Assembly: GCA_028717825.1 (NCBI GenBank)
Contig: JAQUNB010000032.1
Location: 1-9,084 of the forward strand
Length of the DNA stretch: 9,084 bases
Direction of reading: 5' to 3'
DNA from: Candidatus Omnitrophota bacterium
Lineage (GTDB): Bacteria; Omnitrophota; Gorgyraeia; Tantalellales; Tantalellaceae
Below the pieces are notes generated by a model that saw only the letters and a program-made list of their open reading frames with translations, ran no database searches and was not told the DNA's origin. Both the position numbers and the translations under genes were made by a program. Shown piece after piece: positions 1 through 6,232 of the stretch (the stretch's first letter is position 1; each line of letters starts with the position of its first letter).

Positions 1-189
1 AAGATAGTGTTCGCGGCGTTGAAGTCGGAGGATCTTTGGAACGATATAGTGATCCTAAACGATAAGGGTCTCCAGATGTATGCGGAGAGGCACAGGACGA
101 TAAAAGAGAGGCTAGGAGACGGTATGGCTATTCTTAAAAAAGATATTGCGAACGTGGTCGAAACCATAAAGAGAAAGATACTTTTTTAG
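1..189 (+). CDS. C-terminal end of an unrecognised protein (5'-partial)
   Basis: The frame is open from the first base of the window to a TAG stop at 187-189 and gives 62 residues. It is most likely the tail of a longer gene that begins upstream. A GTG at base 7 could in principle start a 60-residue protein, but no ribosome site can be checked there. The peptide is charged and looks helical, with an acidic-hydrophobic start (SEDLWNDIVIL) and a lysine-rich end (VETIKRKILF). I do not recognise the family, and no motif supports a function. It lies 97 bases upstream of the glycogen synthase fusion on the same strand, so it may or may not belong to the same transcript. Confidence 0.6.
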   Translation, partial: KIVFAALKSEDLWNDIVILNDKGLQMYAERHRTIKERLGDGMAILKKDIANVVETIKRKILF

Positions 190-200
190 TTTTATAGGTG

Positions 201-206
201 TATAAT
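201..206 (+). promoter_or_regulatory. Possible -10 element upstream of the GH57-GlgA fusion
   Basis: A perfect TATAAT hexamer lies in the 97-base gap before the fusion gene. No convincing -35 hexamer sits 16-18 bases upstream (the bases there read about ATACTT), so promoter identity rests on the -10 alone. If used, it would give a leader of about 75 bases before the ATG at 287. In an AT-rich gap such a match can arise by chance. Confidence 0.3.
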
Positions 207-286
207 ATTTGTTGCATTGTGTTTACATTTTTCCAAAACTCCCGACGAACTTGTTCCTTAAGTATTTTTAGAGCACAAAAAATTTT

Positions 287-3200
287 ATGAAAAATAAACT
301 ATCCGTAGCTTTTCTCTGGCACATGCACCAGCCCATGTACAAGGACCTACTTACGGGTAAATACCATCTTCCATGGGTAAGGCTGCATTCCACTTATTCC
401 TATCTGGACATGATCTCGATCTTGGAAAAATTTCCAGAGGCGAAAGTAACATTTAACTTAACGGCTTCGCTCCTGTGGCAATTGATCGATATCTCAAAAA
501 GCGATAAAGTGGATGATATATACTTAAGTTTGTCGGAGAAGAATGCCGCCGATCTGGATGAGACAGAAAAGGCCTTCCTGCTCAAGAACTTTTTTTCATG
601 CGATCTTGATAAAGCCATCGCCCCGATAGAAAAATACAAAAAACTCTATGAACGAAGAGGTGATGATCTGTCTCAAGGTGCGCTTCTGGCCAAGACCGAG
701 GATTTTAGCACGGACGATTTCCGCGATCTTCAGGTCTTTTTCAACCTTGCGTGGTGCGGGTTTACGCTTAAAGGAAAAGATCAGCTTGTAAAAAATCTTT
801 TTGCTAAAGCCGCAAATTACAGCGAGGCAGAGAAACTAGCTCTTCTTAAGCGCCAGAAAGAAGTCGTGGCGTCGATCATCCCGCTTTATAAAAAATCTCA
901 AGATGAGGGCAAGATAGAGATCGCCACTTCACCTTTTTATCATCCCATACTTCCGCTTCTCTGTGAGAACCCATTCGATAAATCGAACAGCATGACCGAA
1001 GATGCGAAGATCCATGTTAAGAAAGCGGTAGATCTTTATGACAGTGTATTCGGCCATAAACCGCAAGGCATGTGGCCTTCCGAAGGTAGCGTGAGTCAGG
1101 AGATAATCCCGATACTTGAGGCTGAAAGTATTGAATGGATCGCTACGGATGAGGGGATACTCTTGGAATCTTTTCGCGGCGAGGGGATACATAGGGAAGA
1201 TCTTATCTATAAGGCTTTTACTGCGGAAGAAAAAAATAAACGGATAGATATGGTGTTCCGCGACGTGAACCTTTCAAATGCGATAAGTTTTAAATATTCT
1301 AAAATGCCCGCGAAACGCGCAGCGGCGGATTTTCTGAGCGATATACAGGGCATATACAAGTTCACCTCCGAAAAAGAAAAGACCGGCCATATTGTTTCGG
1401 TCATTCTGGACGGCGAGAACCCGTGGCCCTATTACGAAGACGGCGGGAAAACATTTCTCGAGGAAGTTTACAGCCATATCCTGAATTCTCAGGAAGCTGA
1501 ACTTGTGACGATAAGCGGATATCTCAAAAACCACAAAGAACGCGGAAAGATAAAAGAGCTGCACAGCGGGTCATGGATAGACCGTAACTTCAATAAATGG
1601 ATCGGGTCGCCGCAAAAAGACAAAGCGTGGGAATACCTGAATAAAACCCGTCGGGAGATGTTCTTAGGCGGGGAGCCACCAAGTGCGGCGATGGAGGAAT
1701 TATACATAGCCGAAGGCAGTGACTGGTTCTGGTGGTATGACGATTTTGGAACAGAGCTCAATTTTGTCTTTGATGATCTTTTTAGGATGCACCTCGCGAA
1801 TATTTATACGCTCATGGGGAGAGAAGTGCCGTATTATCTTTTGGAACCGATCAAGGCGGCGCCTGTGGCGAAGACTTTAACATGGGCGGCAGAAAAAGGT
1901 GAAATGGCGCGTACAAAAAAAGTTTTGATCGTTTCCCCTGAAGCGATCCCTTTCGCGAAGACAGGCGGCTTGGCGGATGTGGCGGGGAGCCTCGCCAAAA
2001 CACTTGTGTCTTTTGGCGTAGATGTAAGACTGGTGGTGCCGTTATATCGGTGTGTACGACAGAGCGGCTTTGAACTAGTCAAGGAACTCGAAGATGTGAA
2101 ATATCCCTTGCAGGGGAGTGCCCCTGCTTTCAATATTTATTCGAACAAGACGGCCGGTCTAACAACTTATTTTGTTGATAATAGGAGATTTTTTAATCGG
2201 GAAACGCTTTACGGCACATCAAAAGGCGATTTTCCGGATAACGGCTGGAGATACGGATGTTTTTGTAAATCCGCTCTGGCAACGATCGAAGCGATGGACT
2301 TCAGGCCGGACATCATCCACTGTAATGACTGGCAGACGGCGCTTATACCTTTTTACTTAAAATTTACGATGCAATATAAAGATTTTTTTCGTGACATTAA
2401 AACGCTTTTTACCATACACAACATGGCTTATCAGGGGATCTTTCCTAAAAAAATAATGAGTCGTCTCGGTATCCCGCAAAAGTTCTTTAACATGCATGAT
2501 CTGGAATTTTACGGAAAAGTGAACTTTATGAAATCCGGTATATTATATTCCAACGCGGTCAGTACCGTAAGCCACAAATATGCCAGCGAGATAATGACGC
2601 CGGAATATGGTGCGGGTTTGGATGGACTTTTGCGGACTAAAAAAGAAGTATTATACGGTATCCCGAACGGCGTCGATTATTCCATCTGGAGCCCCAAAAA
2701 TGATAAATTTATCGTGAAAAATTATGATATTAAAACGATTGAGCTTAAGACCGAGTGTAAAAAAGATCTGCTGAAGAGTACCCACCTTACTGTTCCGTTC
2801 GATAGACCCCTTATCGGCGCGGTCACAAGGCTCGCTCATCAAAAAGGTATGGATCTTTTCGCGAAAATAGTCGACCGGCTGGTCAAGCTTAACACGGGGA
2901 TAGTAATTTTGGGTTCGGGCGATGAATACTACAACCGGATATTCGTCGATATTATGGAAAGATACCCCCGCAATGTTTATGTGTGTTTCGGGTTCAATGA
3001 CGAGCTTGCTCATAAAATAGAGGCGGGGTGCGATATGTTCGTTATGCCGTCAAGGTACGAGCCATGTGGTTTGAATCAGATGTACAGCATAAAGTACGGC
3101 ACGATCCCGGTTGTAAGGGCGACCGGAGGGCTCGATGATGTTATCGTGGATTTTGATGAGGACAGAGAGAACGGCAACGGGTTTAAGTTTGGATCCGCGA

Positions 3201-3361
3201 CGGAAGACGCCCTTTACAGAGCGATAGAAAGGGCGATCGATCTTTACAGTACCGATAAAAAGGCATGGCAAAAGCTAATGTTTCAGGCAATGAGCTATGA
3301 TTTTTCATGGGAAAGATCGACCAAACAGTATCTTGCCCTATATGGAAAACTTTCTGGGTAA
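287..3361 (+). CDS. glgA: Fusion of GH57 alpha-glucan hydrolase/transferase and GT5 glycogen synthase
   Basis: This 1024-residue cytoplasmic protein (no signal peptide) joins two enzymes. Residues 1 to about 525 are a GH57 domain of the amylase/amylopullulanase-like type. Visible motifs are HMHQP at 12-16, YHPILPLL at 218-225, GMWPSEGSVS at 261-270 with the expected nucleophile Glu266, DGENPWPYY at 375-383 with the expected acid Asp375, and AEGSDWFWW at 475-483. Residues about 544-1024 form a full-length GT5 ADP-glucose-dependent glycogen synthase: KTGGL at 558-562 (ADP-glucose binding), HNMAYQGIF at 711-719, RLAHQKGMDL at 848-857 and SRYEPCGLNQMYS at 922-934 with the conserved Glu925. An Ala/Lys-rich linker of roughly 20 residues joins them. 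Both halves keep their key residues, so both are probably active. The GT5 half should extend alpha-1,4-glucan, while the GH57 half may hydrolyse or transfer glucan chains; its exact activity cannot be read from sequence. The Shine-Dalgarno site before ATG 287 is weak. The gene symbol applies to the C-terminal half. Confidence 0.93.
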   Translation: MKNKLSVAFLWHMHQPMYKDLLTGKYHLPWVRLHSTYSYLDMISILEKFPEAKVTFNLTASLLWQLIDISKSDKVDDIYLSLSEKNAADLDETEKAFLLKNFFSCDLDKAIAPIEKYKKLYERRGDDLSQGALLAKTEDFSTDDFRDLQVFFNLAWCGFTLKGKDQLVKNLFAKAANYSEAEKLALLKRQKEVVASIIPLYKKSQDEGKIEIATSPFYHPILPLLCENPFDKSNSMTEDAKIHVKKAVDLYDSVFGHKPQGMWPSEGSVSQEIIPILEAESIEWIATDEGILLESFRGEGIHREDLIYKAFTAEEKNKRIDMVFRDVNLSNAISFKYSKMPAKRAAADFLSDIQGIYKFTSEKEKTGHIVSVILDGENPWPYYEDGGKTFLEEVYSHILNSQEAELVTISGYLKNHKERGKIKELHSGSWIDRNFNKWIGSPQKDKAWEYLNKTRREMFLGGEPPSAAMEELYIAEGSDWFWWYDDFGTELNFVFDDLFRMHLANIYTLMGREVPYYLLEPIKAAPVAKTLTWAAEKGEMARTKKVLIVSPEAIPFAKTGGLADVAGSLAKTLVSFGVDVRLVVPLYRCVRQSGFELVKELEDVKYPLQGSAPAFNIYSNKTAGLTTYFVDNRRFFNRETLYGTSKGDFPDNGWRYGCFCKSALATIEAMDFRPDIIHCNDWQTALIPFYLKFTMQYKDFFRDIKTLFTIHNMAYQGIFPKKIMSRLGIPQKFFNMHDLEFYGKVNFMKSGILYSNAVSTVSHKYASEIMTPEYGAGLDGLLRTKKEVLYGIPNGVDYSIWSPKNDKFIVKNYDIKTIELKTECKKDLLKSTHLTVPFDRPLIGAVTRLAHQKGMDLFAKIVDRLVKLNTGIVILGSGDEYYNRIFVDIMERYPRNVYVCFGFNDELAHKIEAGCDMFVMPSRYEPCGLNQMYSIKYGTIPVVRATGGLDDVIVDFDEDRENGNGFKFGSATEDALYRAIERAIDLYSTDKKAWQKLMFQAMSYDFSWERSTKQYLALYGKLSG
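1896..1906 (+). promoter_or_regulatory. Possible internal ribosome site and start codon for free GlgA
   Basis: Inside the fusion gene, AAGGTGA at 1896-1902 precedes an in-frame ATG at 1904-1906 (Met540). That Met lies four residues before KKVLIVSPEA, where stand-alone GlgA proteins normally begin. The spacing is short, but the sensor gene at 8444 has the same AAGGTGA at nearly the same distance from its ATG. Use of this start would give a separate 485-residue glycogen synthase, close to the normal GlgA length. It could equally be a relic of two formerly separate genes. Confidence 0.35.
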
Positions 3362-3447
3362 TAGACTTAACCTTTTGTTTTATAATGGCTTACATTTATG
3401 GATCGTTCTGTTCCCCTGTAGATATAAGACGTGCATAATATTAAATA

Positions 3448-3480
3448 AAACTTTGTTTGTTAATCGAAAAGTTTGTTTTT
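3448..3480 (+). terminator. Weak AT-rich hairpin with T tail after the glgA fusion
   Basis: AAACTTT at 3448-3454 and AAAGTTT at 3468-3474 are perfect reverse complements around a 13-base loop and are followed by GTTTTT. The position, about 90 bases after the stop of the fusion gene and before the next promoter, suits a terminator. The stem has only one G-C pair, so it would be weak, and it may be chance in AT-rich DNA. Confidence 0.22.
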
Positions 3481-3558
3481 AAATATTAGGAAACGTGAAA
3501 GATAAAAAGTTTTTAAATAACAAAAAAAACTCAACTGATTTTAAAAGTTAGATTTTTG

Positions 3559-3588
3559 TTGACAGAAAATCATCTTACGGAGTAGAAT
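3559..3588 (+). promoter_or_regulatory. Sigma-70-type promoter for the DUF4912-branching enzyme operon
   Basis: A perfect -35 hexamer TTGACA at 3559-3564 is followed after 18 bases by TAGAAT at 3583-3588, a one-mismatch -10 box. Transcription would start near 3595, giving a leader of about 45 bases before the ATG at 3639. The rest of the gap from 3362 shows only AT-rich sequence, the weak hairpin described above, and an isolated TATAAT at 3381-3386 without a partner -35. The promoter suggests the genes from 3639 on form a transcription unit separate from the glgA fusion. Confidence 0.62.
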
Positions 3589-3638
3589 CTATCGTTGTTA
3601 AGTGTTATATCTCTTTTTTTTGAAATAGGGGAAGTGAC

Positions 3639-4250
3639 ATGGCTGAATCCGGACAAATCAAAGGTAACAATAAAAGGTTCAATATGGAATCTGGACTTCC
3701 GGATAGGTATAATGACAACAAGGCCGTGTTAATGGTCAGGGATCCTTGGACACTTTTCAGCTATTGGGAGATAAAAGAGGATGTTGAGAACAGAGTAAAA
3801 GAAGAAATAAGAAAAAAAGGTCTTTCCCCCCTTAAGAGCGTTTTAAGAGTTTACAATGTTACAAGCGGTGCCACCTCAAAACAAAATCCGACCTATGAAT
3901 TCGAATTAAGAGATTGGGCAAGTAATTGGTATATTCATCTTAATGATACCGGTCTTAGCTGGATGATCCAGATAGGGATCATGTGTAAAACGGGAGAGTT
4001 CTTTCTGCTTGCCGAGTCTAATATTGTCACAACGCCCTCCAACAGAATGTCAGATGTCTATGACGAACAATGGATGTGTTCGGAGGATCTTTATTACAGA
4101 ATGTTCGCGATAGCCGGCGGATATGACATAGGAAAGAGCTCATTTGAGCTAAAGGAACTTATTGAGGCACATTTAAGAAGCTGGAGATTCTCGGGCGCTG
4201 TCACCTCTGGGTCTTTCCATCATTTCGATTCTTTTACGGAACGGAAGTAA
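3639..4250 (+). CDS. DUF4912 domain protein, linked to GH57 branching enzyme
   Basis: The 203-residue product carries a DUF4912 domain from about residue 18 to 146. Recognisable features are LPDRYNDNKAVLMVRDPWTLFSYWEI at residues 20-45, containing the family's RDP and YWEI signatures, and the conserved YDEQWM near residue 141. No signal peptide or membrane segment is visible. The function of the domain is not established. Members commonly sit beside DUF1957-type GH57 enzymes, as here, where the branching enzyme starts 3 bases after this stop. That tight coupling suggests a partner or regulatory protein for the branching enzyme, perhaps glucan binding, but this is inference. The start at 3639 is supported by a GGGGAAG-type ribosome site at 3628-3634 and by the promoter upstream. 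The last 50 or so residues fall outside the recognisable domain and end in a His/Phe-rich tail. Confidence 0.87.
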   Translation: MAESGQIKGNNKRFNMESGLPDRYNDNKAVLMVRDPWTLFSYWEIKEDVENRVKEEIRKKGLSPLKSVLRVYNVTSGATSKQNPTYEFELRDWASNWYIHLNDTGLSWMIQIGIMCKTGEFFLLAESNIVTTPSNRMSDVYDEQWMCSEDLYYRMFAIAGGYDIGKSSFELKELIEAHLRSWRFSGAVTSGSFHHFDSFTERK

Positions 4251-4253
4251 AAA

Positions 4254-5834
4254 ATGAAGGGTTACCTAGCTCTTGTCCTGCATGCGCATTTACCTTTTAT
4301 AAGACATCCCGAGCATGAGGACTTTCTTGAGGAAAATTGGTTATTTGAAGCTATAACGGATACATACATACCACTTATAAAGATCTTTGAAAATCTTGTA
4401 AGAGACAATGTCGATTTTCGTATAACGGTCTCCTTGAGCCCCACTCTTATAAATATGTTGAGGGATGAGATCCTCAACTCGAGATACTTGAGGCGCATCA
4501 ATAAGCTTATCCGACTTGCCGAGATGGAAGTTGAGCGGACACGTTCTGATAAAAGGTTCAATGATGTCGCACTAATGTATCTGGAGAGGTTTAAACAGGC
4601 AAGGCATACATTTTCGAATGAATATAACAACGACCTTACGCAGGCCTTCAAAAAGTTCCAAGACCTTGGAAAAGTGGAGGTCATAACATGCTGTGCAACG
4701 CATGGATTTTTACCTCTGATGGAAATAAATGAGTCGGCTGTAAGGGCGCAGGTCAAAGTAGCTGTTGATACTTACAAAGAAGTTTTCGATTGCGTGCCGA
4801 AAGGCATATGGTTGCCGGAGTGTGGGTACCACACGGGGCATGATAAGATCTTAAGCGAATTCGGCATAAAATATTTTTTTGTTGAATCACACGGGATACT
4901 GTTCGGCTCGCCGAGACCAAGATACGGGGTATATAGCCCTTATCTCTGTAAATCAGGCACGGCTGTTTTTGGCAGGGACATAGAGAGTTCAAGGTCTGTC
5001 TGGAGTTCGAAGGAAGGGTATCCGGGGGATTATAACTACCGTGAATATTATAGGGATATAGGGTTCGATCTGGATTATGATTATATTAAACCTTTCATCA
5101 ATGGTTGTGGCACGCGCGTGAACGTCGGTGTGAAATATTATAAGATCACAGGTAAGACCAACGATAAAGAAGTTTACGATAGAAAAAATGCATTGGATAC
5201 GGCGGCCTTCCATGCCGGCAACTTCATGTTCAACAGGGAAAAACAGATCGAACATATCGCTGGCATTATGGACCGCAAACCGATAATAATTTCGCCTTAC
5301 GATGCCGAACTTTTCGGGCATTGGTGGTTCGAGGGGCCCGAATGGCTTGAATACTTGTTCAGGAAGATGCACTACGATCAAGACACGATTAAAACAATAA
5401 CGCCGAGCGAATATCTTAAGCTTTATGACAAATATCCCGTTATCACGCCGTCAGCATCGAGCTGGGGGTATAAAGGCTATAGCGAAGTATGGCTCGACGG
5501 CTGCAACGACTGGATATATAGACATCTTCACAAGATCGCCGAACTAATGACATCTGCCGCAAAAGATTATAAACGTGCGGCGGGCCTTAAAAGAAGGGTC
5601 TTGAACCAGATGGCAAGAGAACTGCTTCTGGCCCAGTCCAGCGATTGGGCGTTCATAATGAAAACGGGAACTTTTACAAGTTACGCGATAAAAAGAACAA
5701 AAGAACACGTGAACAGGTTCTTGGCTTTGCATGATCAGTTGAGAGAAAATAAGATCGATGAGGCTTTTCTCGAAGAAGCGGAACAGAAAAATAATGTATT
5801 CGCGAACATAGACTATGAGATCTATTCGAAATAA
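4254..5834 (+). CDS. GH57 1,4-alpha-glucan branching enzyme (DUF1957 type)
   Basis: The 526-residue enzyme should cleave alpha-1,4-glucan and re-attach chains by alpha-1,6 bonds, making the branches of glycogen in the cytoplasm. The length matches characterised GH57 branching enzymes of Thermus and Thermococcus, about 520-560 residues or longer with a tail. Motifs in order: HAHLPFIRHPE at 10-20, CCATHGFLPLM at 146-156, GIWLPECGYH at 184-193 with the expected nucleophile Glu189, SPYDAELFGHWWFEGPEW at 347-364 with the expected acid Asp350, and SSDWAFIMKTGT at 462-473, where these enzymes have their fifth conserved region. The C-terminal helical part typical of the DUF1957 group follows to the end. 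The gene starts 3 bases after the DUF4912 stop, with its weak ribosome site GGAA inside the upstream coding end, which suggests translational coupling. Some GH57 proteins of this group are mainly hydrolytic, so branching activity is very likely but not proven. Confidence 0.9.
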   Translation: MKGYLALVLHAHLPFIRHPEHEDFLEENWLFEAITDTYIPLIKIFENLVRDNVDFRITVSLSPTLINMLRDEILNSRYLRRINKLIRLAEMEVERTRSDKRFNDVALMYLERFKQARHTFSNEYNNDLTQAFKKFQDLGKVEVITCCATHGFLPLMEINESAVRAQVKVAVDTYKEVFDCVPKGIWLPECGYHTGHDKILSEFGIKYFFVESHGILFGSPRPRYGVYSPYLCKSGTAVFGRDIESSRSVWSSKEGYPGDYNYREYYRDIGFDLDYDYIKPFINGCGTRVNVGVKYYKITGKTNDKEVYDRKNALDTAAFHAGNFMFNREKQIEHIAGIMDRKPIIISPYDAELFGHWWFEGPEWLEYLFRKMHYDQDTIKTITPSEYLKLYDKYPVITPSASSWGYKGYSEVWLDGCNDWIYRHLHKIAELMTSAAKDYKRAAGLKRRVLNQMARELLLAQSSDWAFIMKTGTFTSYAIKRTKEHVNRFLALHDQLRENKIDEAFLEEAEQKNNVFANIDYEIYSK

Positions 5835-5860
5835 TTAAATTTTAAAAAAGGAGAGTTATC

Positions 5861-6115
5861 ATGGCACAGTTTACAAACAAGTGGGGAATGGGAAACAAGA
5901 ACCAAGAAAAAACAATAGGAGAAGAAAAAATGAGCGCGAAAAAACCTGAAATGGCAAGAAAATCCACTCTTACTTCGTCAGGCTCCGGGGATCTTTTTTC
6001 GTTAATTCAGAAAAAGGCCTATGAGCTTTACACGAAGAGAGGCTACAGCCACGGGAACGACCAGACCGATTGGTACGAGGCTGAAAAAATAGTATTAAGA
6101 TCTTTAAAGAAATAA
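5861..6115 (+). CDS. Small DUF2934 domain protein
   Basis: The 84-residue product ends in a DUF2934 domain, about residues 47-80. It shows the family pattern of an AYELY helix, RGYSHGND, and DWYEAEKIV, i.e. the usual AY.ly..rG....G...DW..AE layout. Residues 1-45 are Lys-, Asn- and Ser-rich, probably disordered, with no signal peptide. The domain has no established function. Its place, 26 bases after the branching enzyme and before glgC, suggests co-transcription with glycogen genes. AAGGAG at 5848-5853 lies 7 bases before the ATG at 5861 and supports this start. A second in-frame ATG at 5930 (Met24) has its own GGAG at 5918-5921, so a 61-residue form is also possible. A long hairpin follows the gene. 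Confidence 0.8.
   Translation: MAQFTNKWGMGNKNQEKTIGEEKMSAKKPEMARKSTLTSSGSGDLFSLIQKKAYELYTKRGYSHGNDQTDWYEAEKIVLRSLKK
5918..5932 (+). promoter_or_regulatory. Second ribosome site and in-frame start in the DUF2934 gene
   Basis: AGGAGAAG begins at 5917 and its GGAG (5918-5921) lies 8 bases before the in-frame ATG at 5930-5932. This is as good as the site at 5848-5853 for the longer form. The shorter form would keep the whole DUF2934 domain and lose only the first 23 residues. Either both starts are used or one of them is the only real start. Confidence 0.45.
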
Positions 6116-6148
6116 AGAATCTTAAGAGTGGAAACAGTGGAATGTGTT

Positions 6149-6207
6149 GGTGAAAAATACTGAACACTAGGCGCTCGGATTATGTCTGGTGTTCAGTATT
6201 TTTTACC
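6149..6207 (+). terminator. Long hairpin with T tract between DUF2934 gene and glgC
   Basis: Bases 6153-6167 (AAAAATACTGAACAC) pair perfectly with 6189-6203. With flanking pairs and G-T wobbles the stem reaches about 25 pairs, 6149-6173 with 6183-6207, around a 9-base loop (CTCGGATTA). The 3' arm ends in six T, paired with an A run on the 5' arm, the usual form of a bidirectional intrinsic terminator. It sits 33 bases after the DUF2934 stop and only 25 bases before the glgC start. It may end the upstream operon or act as a partial terminator that limits read-through into glgC. No clear promoter is seen between it and glgC. Confidence 0.68.
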
Positions 6208-6232
6208 GGTAAACTAATCGAGATCAAAAAAA

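Noticed and set aside
2651..3013. Minus-strand open frame of 120 codons inside the glgA part of the fusion
   Set aside because: It lies entirely antisense to conserved GT5 coding sequence and its translation matches no family I recognise.
3381..3386. TATAAT in the gap after the glgA fusion
   Set aside because: No -35 hexamer lies at a suitable distance, and the promoter at 3559-3588 explains the downstream operon better.
3297..3482. Plus-strand open frame of 61 codons overlapping the end of the glgA fusion
   Set aside because: It begins inside the conserved C-terminus of the synthase in another frame and continues into AT-rich non-coding DNA; there is no ribosome site or domain.
3430..3570. 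AT-rich stretch as a possible replication or attachment site
   Set aside because: No DnaA-box cluster, direct repeats or integrase gene are visible; AT-rich promoter DNA is enough to explain it.
4262..4756. Minus-strand open frame of 164 codons within the branching enzyme gene
   Set aside because: It is antisense to conserved GH57 motifs, has an Arg/Ser/Leu-rich shadow-type composition, and shows no domain.
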